A DNA stretch of 16,927 nucleotides from Caldithrix sp. (GTDB lineage: Bacteria; KSB1; UBA2214; DYKH01): contig DYKH01000115.1 of assembly GCA_020722685.1 (NCBI GenBank), positions 1 to 16,927 of the forward strand, in the 5' to 3' direction. A program made the translations under genes and the position numbers. Under the pieces are notes generated by a model. It made no database searches. It was not told where the DNA came from and saw only the letters and a list, made by a program, of their open reading frames with translations. Every line of letters begins with the position of its first letter. Position 1 is the stretch's first letter. This document shows, in pieces, positions 7,317 through 15,085 of the stretch.

Positions 7317-9002
7317 ATGCAAACAGGCTTCCATTGGTTGGACTCGGTAGTTTTGGTAGGATATTTCATCGGCATCACCGCATTCGGATTGTGGGTCTCC
7401 CGGAGGATCAAAACAAGCGACGGCTTTTTTCGGGGGGAAAGAAAATTCAGTTGGTGGATTATGATGGGTCAGGCGTTCGGCACCGGCACCCACGCCGAAA
7501 TGCCGGTGGCGCAAACCGGGGCTACTTTTCACGCCGGCTTTGCCACCATTTGGTATCAATGGAAGAACATGCTGATCACCCCTTTCTATTGGCTGCTGGC
7601 GCCTTGGTATCGCCGCAGTGAACGGACTACCATTGGCGAGATGCTGGAGGACCGTTATGGGCGAAGCCTTGGCATGGTTTACTCGATATTTGCTATTGCA
7701 TTTTTTGTATTCAACCAAGGAGCAATGTTACAGGGAGCGGCCAAAATCATTTCCGTCGCAACCGGGAACCTCATCTCGCCCAACGGCGTGGTCGTGGCTA
7801 TGACCGTGGCGTTTTTGCTGTACAGCTTTTTCGGCGGCTTGATCGCTTCAGCCTATACGGATTTCATCCAGGGTTTCATGATCGTCGCCCTATCAATGCT
7901 GCTCATTCCCGCCGGATTGGTAGCGGTGGGGGGAATGGCAGGCATGCGGGCAAGCCTCCCCCATGACTTTTTCACCGTTTACAGCAACGTCAGCGGCTTG
8001 GATGCTTTTACCATTGCCATGCTGGCCGTCAACGGCGTGGTAGGTATTACAGCGCAGCCGCACATGATCTCCATGTGCGCTACCGGCAACACCGAGCGCG
8101 CCGGCAGGATTGGGCAGACCTATGGCTCCTTGGTGAAGCGGCTGTGCACCATTGGCTGGGCCTTCACCGGCTTGATCGTCGCTGCTCTGGTTCTGCAACG
8201 GAAGGTCACCCTTCCGGATCCCGAATACGCCTTTGGTTACGCGAGCCGCGAGCTGCTAACCCCTGGATTGACCGGCCTGATGGTCGCCTGCGTTCTTGCG
8301 GCCAACATGTCCACTTGCTCCAATTTCATGGTGAACACCGGTGCGCTTTTCACGCAAAATTTCTATAAAAAGTATCTCAATCCCAAGGCTGAAGACAAAC
8401 AATTGTTGTGGATGGGACGGTTCTCCGGCTTTGGACTCACCATGTTCGGCGTCCTCTTTGCGCTCACGATCAAGAACGTGCTGCACGCTTTTCTTTTCAC
8501 CGAGACCATCGCCGCTTTCATGGGCATCATCGTTTTTGGCGGCATGCTCTGGAAACGAGCAAATCGCTACGGCGCGTTTGCCGCAGTAGGGGTTTCATTC
8601 GGCTTATATTATCTCCTTAATTACCTGCAAACCGGGCGGCTTTTGCTGGTTTACAAATGGCTGCCGGAGTCTTTCGGTTGGGCCATGCTGGCCGGCTTCC
8701 TCGCTCTGATCCTCGTTAGCTCGCTTACCAAACCAGAGCCGCAAGAAAAGATAGTGCAATTCTTCCAAAACATGCGGCTTCTTTCCGACTCGCAGTCCAA
8801 CCAGGCTGGTGGTGCAAAACCCTTGGCGGCCGAACATGGGAAAGACCTGATCCTGTTGGATCTTCCCGGCTGGCTGAAGGCTGATCGCTGGAAAGGATTT
8901 TTCCGGCGTTATCGGGAAGATTTGGTCGGCTTCGTTTTGTCTTGGGGAATGGTCGGAGCGCTGGTTTTGTTGGCTTGGGGGATTATGCAAATAGGAAAAT
9001 AA
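7317..9002 (+). CDS. Sodium/solute symporter (SSS family), first copy
   Basis: This 561-aa polytopic inner-membrane protein belongs to the sodium:solute symporter family, which couples Na+ entry to uptake of sugars or other small solutes. Visible hallmarks are the first helix (~8-28), the loop with FFRGERKFSWW (~37-47), GTGTHAEMPVAQ (~56-67) and the TM8-region signature ANMSTCSNF followed by NFYKKY (~329-352). A cytoplasmic linker near 480-545 precedes a final helix. The start was taken at 7317 because GAGGAG (7304-7309) stands seven bases upstream. The frame extends 15 codons further to a TTG without an SD. The stop lies four bases before the nagA ATG, so the two genes are surely co-transcribed, suggesting that the transported solute is an N-acetylated amino sugar or a derivative. 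The family does not reveal substrate by sequence motif, so this is inferred from context. Confidence 0.9.
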   Translation: MQTGFHWLDSVVLVGYFIGITAFGLWVSRRIKTSDGFFRGERKFSWWIMMGQAFGTGTHAEMPVAQTGATFHAGFATIWYQWKNMLITPFYWLLAPWYRRSERTTIGEMLEDRYGRSLGMVYSIFAIAFFVFNQGAMLQGAAKIISVATGNLISPNGVVVAMTVAFLLYSFFGGLIASAYTDFIQGFMIVALSMLLIPAGLVAVGGMAGMRASLPHDFFTVYSNVSGLDAFTIAMLAVNGVVGITAQPHMISMCATGNTERAGRIGQTYGSLVKRLCTIGWAFTGLIVAALVLQRKVTLPDPEYAFGYASRELLTPGLTGLMVACVLAANMSTCSNFMVNTGALFTQNFYKKYLNPKAEDKQLLWMGRFSGFGLTMFGVLFALTIKNVLHAFLFTETIAAFMGIIVFGGMLWKRANRYGAFAAVGVSFGLYYLLNYLQTGRLLLVYKWLPESFGWAMLAGFLALILVSSLTKPEPQEKIVQFFQNMRLLSDSQSNQAGGAKPLAAEHGKDLILLDLPGWLKADRWKGFFRRYREDLVGFVLSWGMVGALVLLAWGIMQIGK

Positions 9003-9006
9003 GCGG

Positions 9007-10341
9007 ATGAGCAAAATCGTTATCAAGAACGGAATGGTGGTTCTGCCAGAGGAGGTGAAACGCTGCGATGTGGTCGTCGAATCTGGGACCGTCTCTTACA
9101 TCGGAAATGAGCGGGCTGCCGAGCGGGATGCAATGGAGATTGAGGCCGATGGCAAATATGTTTTGCCCGGCTTTATCGATTTGCACAGCAATGGCGCCGC
9201 CGGTTTTGATTGCAGCGCCGGACTTTACGATGCCTCCTGCGGCCAATTCGACGCCGGCGAAGCAGCAATTGCCGAGGGGTTGGATCGGGCGCTGAGATAC
9301 TTCGTGAGCAAGGGAACCACCAGAGTGGCTCTTTCAACTGTCGCGGCGCCGATGCGCCAGTTGCAGCAGGTCTTTGGCCATATCAATAGCTATCTCTCCT
9401 CGCAACCACAAGGTGGCCTTGCGGACGTTTTGGCGGGATTGTATATCGAAGGCTCCTTCATAAAAATGCACCAGTTTCGCGGCGCCCAGAATCCGGCGCA
9501 TTTTCTTCGCCCATCCGTGGAGATCGTTGAGGGATTGCAGAACGCTGCCAAAGGCCTGATCAAGGTTGTCAACGTCCCGCCGGAGCATGAGGAGGCCGGC
9601 TTGGAAGTCATCGAATATTTGGCCAACCATGGCATTGTTGCAGCGGCCGGGCACACGGGAGCCACCGCCGAGCAATTCGAAAAGGCCATCGCCAAAGGCT
9701 TGTCTTTGGCGATACATTTCCTCAACGGCCCCACCGGCAGCTCGACCAAGCCGTTTCACGGCGGCGGAGCTGTAGAGGCCATTTTAAGCTCCGAGAAAAT
9801 GTTTCTTGAGTTGATCACCGATGGCTACCATGTCACCCCGGCTTATGTTTTGGACACCCTCAAACGCAAGGGCTTTGACCGGACGGCTATTGTCACCGAT
9901 AGCATGTTTCTCACCGGGCTTTCGGAGGTGAAGGAATTCGAGGTCTCCGGCATCAAGGGCAAGCTCAGCGAGAACGGCGAATACCTACACTGCGTGGACA
10001 ATGAAGGCTTGCTTTTTGGCAGCGTCCTGACGATGGACAAGGCGTTTACCAATATGCTCAGTTGGCTGACAAAGCCGATGAAAGGTATTTGGAATGCCGT
10101 CCACCAACCTTTGAGTTTTGAAGATGCTCTGGTGGTCACCTCTCGAATGTGCAGCCCGGTTCCGGCACAAATTTTGGGCATTCATCAAGCGGGCGATCGC
10201 CGCCGCCCGGCACGTGGCACTGGAAGCATCGAGGTCGCAAAAAAAGCAGATATCCTGATTGCAGAAATTACTGACAGGGAGGGGATATACGAGCTGAGTA
10301 TCGAGAAGGTGTTGGTAGGAGGGAGGGAATTGGCTTCGTGA
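9007..10341 (+). CDS. nagA: N-acetylglucosamine-6-phosphate deacetylase-like amidohydrolase
   Basis: NagA converts N-acetylglucosamine-6-phosphate to glucosamine-6-phosphate and acetate in the cytoplasm. The 444-aa sequence has the amidohydrolase-barrel pattern: PGFIDLHSNG (54-63, comparable to PGFIDVQLNG in E. coli), LYIEG with metal ligand E149, GHTGAT with H216, IHFLNG with H237, DGYH (272-275) and VTDS with catalytic D298. The C-terminal SIEVAKKADILI (407-418) is the usual strand closing the small beta domain. It is about 60 residues longer than the E. coli enzyme. The usual HLFNAM box reads HFLNGPTGS here, so a related substrate is possible. The SD candidate AGGA (8993-8996) lies ten bases from the ATG, inside the end of the symporter gene. 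No sugar kinase or glucosamine-6-phosphate deaminase is in the window. The 73 bp after the stop, shared with the convergent toxin gene, shows no clear terminator. Confidence 0.85.
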   Translation: MSKIVIKNGMVVLPEEVKRCDVVVESGTVSYIGNERAAERDAMEIEADGKYVLPGFIDLHSNGAAGFDCSAGLYDASCGQFDAGEAAIAEGLDRALRYFVSKGTTRVALSTVAAPMRQLQQVFGHINSYLSSQPQGGLADVLAGLYIEGSFIKMHQFRGAQNPAHFLRPSVEIVEGLQNAAKGLIKVVNVPPEHEEAGLEVIEYLANHGIVAAAGHTGATAEQFEKAIAKGLSLAIHFLNGPTGSSTKPFHGGGAVEAILSSEKMFLELITDGYHVTPAYVLDTLKRKGFDRTAIVTDSMFLTGLSEVKEFEVSGIKGKLSENGEYLHCVDNEGLLFGSVLTMDKAFTNMLSWLTKPMKGIWNAVHQPLSFEDALVVTSRMCSPVPAQILGIHQAGDRRRPARGTGSIEVAKKADILIAEITDREGIYELSIEKVLVGGRELAS

Positions 10342-10414
10342 ATATAAGTGTAAACGAGATTTTCGGCTGGGCAGGTCCACGTAAGCAAACGGGTGTGGCG
10401 CAATTTAGATCAAG

Positions 10415-10855
10415 CTAACTGACTTCACTAATTCTTGTCAGCCATTCTATTTCATCGAAATCTTTGTCAAAGCTGGCGATGAGTCTTATTTTTAGCTCAC
10501 GGGCGGCAATTGCGATTAACGCATCATGAAAGCTCAACCGACCTTCTTTCGAAGCCATCATTCTCAAGATTTCATCATAATAGGAAGCAATACTGGGATA
10601 TACCCAGGTGATCTTTTCCTTCGGAGCCATCTGCTTTATTCTTTCCATAAAGAAGGAAAATTCCTCGGCCCTTCCTTTTTCTTCCAGCCTTCTCGCTAAG
10701 GCACTTGCGGCCTCACAAATGACGCAATCAAAATACACCGTCGACCATTTCCGTCTCTTGAATGTTTCATGCATGCGGTTTGCCTGTGCATTCCACTTGT
10801 CATGCACGTCCACTAGGCCCATAACGAAGTTGGAGTCGACGATGATTTTACTCAT
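10415..10855 (-). CDS. PIN-domain toxin (VapC-like ribonuclease)
   Basis: This 146-aa protein fits the PIN-domain toxin length and motif order. D7 is in IIVDSNF, E48 in CEAASAL, D111 in SFHDALI and D130/D132 in SFDKDFD, which together supply the acidic Mg2+ site of a single-strand-specific ribonuclease. The ATG overlaps the last eight bases of the upstream antitoxin gene and is preceded by GAGGA five bases away, a typical toxin-antitoxin arrangement. Expression should be translationally coupled to the antitoxin. VapC-type toxins cleave tRNA or rRNA; the target here cannot be told from sequence. Confidence 0.87.
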   Translation of the reverse strand: MSKIIVDSNFVMGLVDVHDKWNAQANRMHETFKRRKWSTVYFDCVICEAASALARRLEEKGRAEEFSFFMERIKQMAPKEKITWVYPSIASYYDEILRMMASKEGRLSFHDALIAIAARELKIRLIASFDKDFDEIEWLTRISEVS

Positions 10856-11060
10856 AGATATCCTCGGTGTCTTTTAGAGCATCTCCACCGACGGCAATGA
10901 TGTTTTTTATCAAATCAAGAGACTCCGGCTCTACGGTCACCAGTTTTATTTTCTTCTTTCCGACAACCTCATCGATCAAGTCATCAAGCTCTTTTGGTGG
11001 CAACTGATTCAGAAGCTCTATGATGACCTTTTTGGGTACTTTTAGAGTCAGTTCTTCCAT
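10848..11060 (-). CDS. Antitoxin partner of the PIN toxin
   Basis: The product is a small 70-aa acidic protein. It begins with a short beta-like stretch (LTLKVPKKV), then a helical segment LLNQLPPKELDDLIDEVVG (16-34) of the kind found in small antitoxins paired with PIN toxins, and ends with an acidic tail that could block the toxin active site. AAAGG lies eight bases before the ATG. I identify it mainly by size, order and overlap with the toxin. No AbrB or ribbon-helix-helix signature is clear, so the DNA-binding mode is unknown. Confidence 0.75.
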   Translation of the reverse strand: MEELTLKVPKKVIIELLNQLPPKELDDLIDEVVGKKKIKLVTVEPESLDLIKNIIAVGGDALKDTEDIYE

Positions 11061-11101
11061 GCGTAGTACCTTTCTATTGCATTGCTCTCAAAATTCGTTT
11101 C

Positions 11102-11117
11102 GATAGCAAGATAGCAT
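11102..11117. promoter_or_regulatory. Operator-like direct repeat at the toxin-antitoxin promoter
   Basis: GATAGCAA (11102-11109) is followed at once by GATAGCAT (11110-11117). The pair overlaps the predicted -10 of the antitoxin promoter, where autoregulation by the toxin-antitoxin complex would be expected. Confidence 0.4.
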
Positions 11118-11136
11118 ATTTTCTCAATGATGTCAA
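11108..11136 (-). promoter_or_regulatory. Promoter of the toxin-antitoxin operon
   Basis: On the minus strand a perfect TTGACA (11136-11131), a 17-bp spacer and TATCTT (11113-11108) lie about 40 bp before the antitoxin ATG. This is one of the best sigma-70-like matches in the window. Confidence 0.55.
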
Positions 11137-11294
11137 CTGCAAATATTGATTTCCCAGTCGGAATTGCGAGTTCGGAAGAAAATCGGCTCTGGAGGAAAAA
11201 GCTTGCTGAGTTTGAACAACAGTCATTAGAGAGTCATCTGCAATCCCTCGGAGTTTATGGGGCAGCGACCCTCAATTCGCTAAGATATGATTAA
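11130..11294 (+). CDS. Doubtful 54-aa small ORF or gene remnant
   Basis: An ATG at 11130 (or the in-frame ATG at 11127) opens a 54-codon frame ending in TAA. The product has a protein-like composition with a helical, charged middle (SSEENRLWRKKLAEFEQQ). I do not recognise a family, although the W-R-K-K-L-x-E-F spacing recalls N-terminal segments of some larger accessory proteins, so it may be a decayed fragment. There is no SD, and the start overlaps the -35 of the antitoxin promoter on the other strand, both arguing against expression. Confidence 0.25.
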   Translation: MSTANIDFPVGIASSEENRLWRKKLAEFEQQSLESHLQSLGVYGAATLNSLRYD

Positions 11295-11324
11295 CAGTGG
11301 AACAAAATAAAATCAGCTAATAAG

Positions 11325-11364
11325 TCTAACAGCCTAACAGCCTAACAACCTAACAGCCTAAACC
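11325..11364. repeat. Telomere-like 8-bp tandem repeat
   Basis: There are five consecutive 8-bp units with consensus CCTAACAG: TCTAACAG, CCTAACAG, CCTAACAA, CCTAACAG and CCTAAACC. The array sits downstream of the second symporter gene, in the gap between it and the toxin-antitoxin promoter. Such arrays expand and contract by polymerase slippage. No function is implied. Confidence 0.85.
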
Positions 11365-11406
11365 CTCCCAAACGGCATCTGCGGACCGACAGGAGACTCA
11401 GACGCT

Positions 11407-13131
11407 TTACTCCACCGGCAGCCTCCGATACCAAGTAAAATACATGACCGCCGAGCAAGCCACTGTAACGCCAGCCAGCACCGAAAACGTCCGCATGTAG
11501 TGAATCATCAAATACACGACCGCCAAATAAGCGCTGCTGATGGCCACCATTCCCAACAGTGTGTTGAAAAGATCGAGTCCAAAATGATCTGACTTTTTAT
11601 ATCCCGGCGATTGCAACAGTATTCGTTCTTTCACCTTTCGCCAAAAACCGCCCGGCTGGACTTTACGATAAAAGTCGACCAACAGCTTTTCGTCCACCGG
11701 CTCGGTAAGCAAAGTAGCGGCCACGCTGATCACCAACGAGGTGAAGGCGATGAGCGGGAAGTAGACGTGGAATGGCATGTCCTGCCAGAAGAATGATTGA
11801 ACGAGAGAAAGCAGTGTTCCACCAATCGTGCCCCAGGTGAATCCCCAGCCGTTGAATCGCCACCAGTACCAACGCAAAACGTTGGGTAGCAGGACGCCGG
11901 CACCCAAAGCCAACATGATCCAATTCCAAATGTCGGCGATGGAGCGGGCGTTCATGCCGACAATGATTCCCGCCAAAATGATGATGGTGGAGCTGGCATA
12001 GCTGGCGATCATCTGCCGCCGTGGCGTGGGACGGCGGTCAAAGAACTTTTCGTAAACGTCCTTGACGAGATAGGAAGCTCCGGCATTGACGGTGGCGTTG
12101 AAGGTTCCCATAAAAGCCCCAAACAAGGCGGCCAAGAACAAACCGCGAATGCCGATGGGAAAATACTCGCGAATGACGATCGGCATGGCTCGTTCCGGAT
12201 CATTCACCAAATGGCCATAATGCACCAGAGCTACCACAGTGATGCCCATGGTCATGGCCCAGCGCACCAGCAAAAAGATGCTCCAAATCCCGCCGACTTT
12301 GCAGGCATCAGCGGGCGTCCGCGCGGAGAGGAAGCGCTGAAAATCCGTCAACTGCGCCGGCCCACCGGCGTTGAGCAGCAAGCCTTTCGTCACCCAAACG
12401 AGAGTCATCAGGCCGAATAGGTAGTAAGGGGTTCCCTGCAAATAATCAATCTTCCATGCGGGCGCAAGTGAAAACCATCCGGCCGGCACTTTGTCGGCAA
12501 GAGCCGCCAGACTGCTGTCTTGGAACATCATCACGCAGACGACGATGCAAGCGACCGTGACCAAGATCATTTGCGCCACTTCGCTGACCACCACGCTGAT
12601 AAAGCCGCCGGGAATCACGTAGAGCGCCACCAAAACCATCAGGATGATGGCGCAGAGGTTATCGGACAGCGGAATGAATTGCGAGGCGAACTTGCCGATG
12701 CCCTCAAAGGCATAACCGAGCAAGCCAATGGTGAAGATGATGGCCAGAATGGTGTAGGAGAAGCGGGCCATTTCTCCGGCAGGCCCATTGCCGAAACGAG
12801 TTTTCATCCATTCGGCGCCGGTGAAGACCTGAGAACGCTGCACCCATTTGCCGGTATAGCTCATAAAGAAGGCGGCCATCAAAAAGCCCCACATCCAGTG
12901 CACCCACATGCCGCGCATGCCGATGAGAAAGAACAGTGACACGATCCACATGGTGCCGGTGACGTCGAAGGTGGAGACGCTGCCGGACATGGAAAGGAAC
13001 AGCCAATGGACCTTGCGCTCGCCCAAGAAGTACCGCTCTTCGCTGCGCTTTGCCCGGATTTGCACCCAGAATCCTGCCCCGACGACCAAAGCCAAATAAG
13101 CCACAATAACCGCATAGTCCAATCCAGCCAT
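11407..13131 (-). CDS. Sodium/solute symporter (SSS family), second copy
   Basis: This 574-aa inner-membrane transporter has the SSS layout: first helix ~5-25, the loop YFLGERKVHWL (~34-44), then SMSGSVSTFDVTGTMW (47-62) on the second helix. The TM8-region signature FNATVNAGASYLVKDVYEKFF is also present, with a cytoplasmic linker (TEPVDEKLLVDFYRKV) before the last helices. It is clearly divergent from the first copy and not a recent duplicate, so a different solute is likely. GAGGAG lies close upstream of the ATG, in a context (GAGGAGAGAGA) very like that before the first symporter. It is the last gene of a possible minus-strand unit with the URO-D-like and DinB genes, but the 178-bp gap before it leaves room for its own promoter. 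Confidence 0.9.
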   Translation of the reverse strand: MAGLDYAVIVAYLALVVGAGFWVQIRAKRSEERYFLGERKVHWLFLSMSGSVSTFDVTGTMWIVSLFFLIGMRGMWVHWMWGFLMAAFFMSYTGKWVQRSQVFTGAEWMKTRFGNGPAGEMARFSYTILAIIFTIGLLGYAFEGIGKFASQFIPLSDNLCAIILMVLVALYVIPGGFISVVVSEVAQMILVTVACIVVCVMMFQDSSLAALADKVPAGWFSLAPAWKIDYLQGTPYYLFGLMTLVWVTKGLLLNAGGPAQLTDFQRFLSARTPADACKVGGIWSIFLLVRWAMTMGITVVALVHYGHLVNDPERAMPIVIREYFPIGIRGLFLAALFGAFMGTFNATVNAGASYLVKDVYEKFFDRRPTPRRQMIASYASSTIIILAGIIVGMNARSIADIWNWIMLALGAGVLLPNVLRWYWWRFNGWGFTWGTIGGTLLSLVQSFFWQDMPFHVYFPLIAFTSLVISVAATLLTEPVDEKLLVDFYRKVQPGGFWRKVKERILLQSPGYKKSDHFGLDLFNTLLGMVAISSAYLAVVYLMIHYMRTFSVLAGVTVACSAVMYFTWYRRLPVE

Positions 13132-13193
13132 TCTCTCTCCTCACATTGGTTGCCGTTGTTAAGATCACGTAGCGAGTTGTTCACAAAGCAACG

Positions 13194-13205
13194 AATCAAT
13201 TGATT
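13194..13205. promoter_or_regulatory. Perfect 12-bp palindrome upstream of the second symporter
   Basis: AATCAATTGATT is a perfect palindrome about 65 bp before the symporter ATG, a reasonable operator position. Short AT-rich palindromes also arise by chance, so confidence is low. The rest of the 178-bp gap (13132-13309) holds a weak 5-bp stem (13286-13290 with 13298-13302) and no convincing promoter. Confidence 0.25.
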
Positions 13206-13309
13206 GCATGACGCTAACAGCCCATCTTTTAGCCAGCCATCTCAGCTCAAACTGTCATATTGGAAACATCCTTTCCTATTCGCAGAAGGATTCGCCGTCC
13301 TTATTCATT

Positions 13310-13822
13310 TCAGAAGCGACATAAAGAAAGCTGTTTGCCGAAAATCCACTTGCCCCACAAACCCTGCATAGCCACTTTTTCGGGAAGTTTCATTCCCTGC
13401 TGTTTGAGCGCCAAGGCTATCTGGCCGCGAGGGTGCGAATCGTGGGAGATCAGATATCCCATCCAACGAACCGGCTGGCGAGCGAAAAGCCTGGTCTTGC
13501 CGCCTTCGGGCAGCGTCTGCTGCAAGAAATTCGCGACCGCTTGCCCGGATTCTACAAAAGCGTTTTTGAGTGAATCGCGACTTGGTTCAACCGACTTGGC
13601 ATCATCCGTACGTTTTTGCCTTTTCCCCGTGGCATGATAATGCAGCCAGCCCATGCGCACGTCGTTCATGTGCTGCAACTGGCGCGCAACCGTCCGGCCT
13701 CGCGAGTTTAGCGGAACCGCCTCGAGTCCGGCATCGGGAATAGCGTCAATGAGCAGAAGATTGATTTGGTTGTGGATTCGCCAAGTGTTGAGAATTTGCT
13801 GAAGGAGGTCATTCCAATCCAT
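13310..13822 (-). CDS. DinB-family (putative metal-dependent four-helix) protein
   Basis: The protein is 170 aa from ATG 13822, which is preceded by GGAG six bases away. A TTG at 13846 would add eight residues without better support. It matches the DinB/YfiT-type four-helix fold: QLQHMNDVRMGW with H51 near the end of helix 2, and ISHDSHPRGQIALAL (125-139) in helix 4. Family members use three histidines to bind a divalent metal, and several are thiol-dependent transferases or hydrolases. The usual HDxHHRGQ box here reads HDSHPRGQ, so the third ligand may be lost or replaced by H130. The gene lies 36 bp after the URO-D-like gene and is probably co-transcribed with it. The biochemical role is unknown. 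Confidence 0.8.
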   Translation of the reverse strand: MDWNDLLQQILNTWRIHNQINLLLIDAIPDAGLEAVPLNSRGRTVARQLQHMNDVRMGWLHYHATGKRQKRTDDAKSVEPSRDSLKNAFVESGQAVANFLQQTLPEGGKTRLFARQPVRWMGYLISHDSHPRGQIALALKQQGMKLPEKVAMQGLWGKWIFGKQLSLCRF

Positions 13823-13858
13823 GTGCTCTCCGAGATGATCCCACAAAATAGTTCAGCT

Positions 13859-15058
13859 CTATTTTTGCATAAAGGCCGTTTGATAAAGCGCCACCACTCT
13901 TTCCGGCGTAATATCCGACTGGATGTTGTGCACCTGATTGAAAACATATCCGCCGCCCTTGGCAAACACCTTGATGTTCTCTGATATATGTTTTTGCAGC
14001 TCTGTAAGGCTCGCTCGCGGCAGAAAATATTGCGTATCGCAGCCGCCGCCCCAGAAGACGAGCTTGTCGCCGAACTCTTTTTTCAGCTTTTCCGGCTGCA
14101 TGTTCGGAGAGGAAATCTGCACCGGATTGAGGACGTCTACCCCGATTTCGATCAGATCGGGAATGACATCGTAAATGGCGCCGCAGGAGTGGAGGAAGAC
14201 CGCCGCTTTACTGTGCTCGTGGGCATATTGGAACAGCTTGGCGTGGCGCGGCTTAAAGATTTCCCGGTACATTTTGGGGGACATTTGCAAAGCCTCCTGA
14301 GTGCCCAAGTCATCGCCAAACTGGATGACCTGAATGCAGTCGCCAACGGCATCCAAGTAAAGCCGCAAATTCTTCAAGTGATTGGCCACCAGTCGGTCCA
14401 GATAACACTCGACAAGCTCCCGGTCATACAGCAGCAATTCCAGAAAGCGCTCATAACCAAAATCGCCGTGGCCCGCTTCGAACAGATTGCCGCCGAATTC
14501 GCCCAGGATGGCATAATCGGTTTGTTCGTACAGGCGCTTGCTTTCTTGTCGCAGATATTCTTGCTCTCGCTGGGAAATCGTGCCAAACTGAAAAGCTTCA
14601 ATTTCGGTTAAAGTTTCTGCCGTCGCCAAAGGGTGATAAACCTGGTCATACCAATAGCCGCCGGCGGGCATGCGGGCGATGACACGGCCATTCTCGCGCA
14701 CCTCTAAGGAGCCGTCTGCCAATCGCACGGGATTGAAGTCTTCTGGCTCCAAGCAAGGCGAGCCGTCGGAAAGCGTGCCCGGCTTCCAGCGGTCAATGGG
14801 GACGCCGAAAGATGGGTGGAGTCTGTGCAATTGGATGACGTCGCCGCCAAAGCGTTCGAGGATGTCCAGCTCCGGCTCGGCCAGTTGCTGCATGAGGTCG
14901 TAGAGCTTGGTATTGGTAATCGGCAAGCCGAGGTGTTTGCGCAACCGGTTGTAAGCCAGAGCGGTGATGCCGGTGGAGCGCATGCCGCCAAAATCAATGG
15001 CCATCCGGTCGGGTTCATGGTGACTCAAAGTGCAGAGAATACGTTCGCGGTGGGTCAT
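13859..15058 (-). CDS. URO-D-superfamily protein, corrinoid methyltransferase (MtaA)-like
   Basis: The 399-aa protein has the uroporphyrinogen-decarboxylase fold signature: MTHRERILCTLSHHEPDR at the N-terminus and FGDDLGTQ (247-254) on a barrel strand. It looks more like MtaA/MtbA-type methyltransferases than HemE. HSCG (290-293) and a later Cys in GGGCDTQ (337-343) match the His-x-Cys...Cys zinc site that activates thiols in that branch, and the heme-pathway N-terminal motif is absent. H377 in QVHNIQSD lies near the C-terminus. In that branch the enzyme moves methyl groups between a corrinoid and a thiol or demethylates a substrate, but no corrinoid protein is visible nearby, so the substrate is unknown. 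AGGAG lies six bases before the ATG, and a good promoter lies just upstream. It appears to lead a unit with the DinB and symporter genes. Confidence 0.83.
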   Translation of the reverse strand: MTHRERILCTLSHHEPDRMAIDFGGMRSTGITALAYNRLRKHLGLPITNTKLYDLMQQLAEPELDILERFGGDVIQLHRLHPSFGVPIDRWKPGTLSDGSPCLEPEDFNPVRLADGSLEVRENGRVIARMPAGGYWYDQVYHPLATAETLTEIEAFQFGTISQREQEYLRQESKRLYEQTDYAILGEFGGNLFEAGHGDFGYERFLELLLYDRELVECYLDRLVANHLKNLRLYLDAVGDCIQVIQFGDDLGTQEALQMSPKMYREIFKPRHAKLFQYAHEHSKAAVFLHSCGAIYDVIPDLIEIGVDVLNPVQISSPNMQPEKLKKEFGDKLVFWGGGCDTQYFLPRASLTELQKHISENIKVFAKGGGYVFNQVHNIQSDITPERVVALYQTAFMQK

Positions 15059-15085
15059 GAAATTCTCCTGAATTTTTGTTGGTTA

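Noticed and set aside
6993..7718. 241-codon open frame on the minus strand across the symporter start
   Set aside because: It runs antisense through the symporter coding sequence, has no recognisable domain and no SD, and its distal part is non-coding, hairpin-rich DNA.
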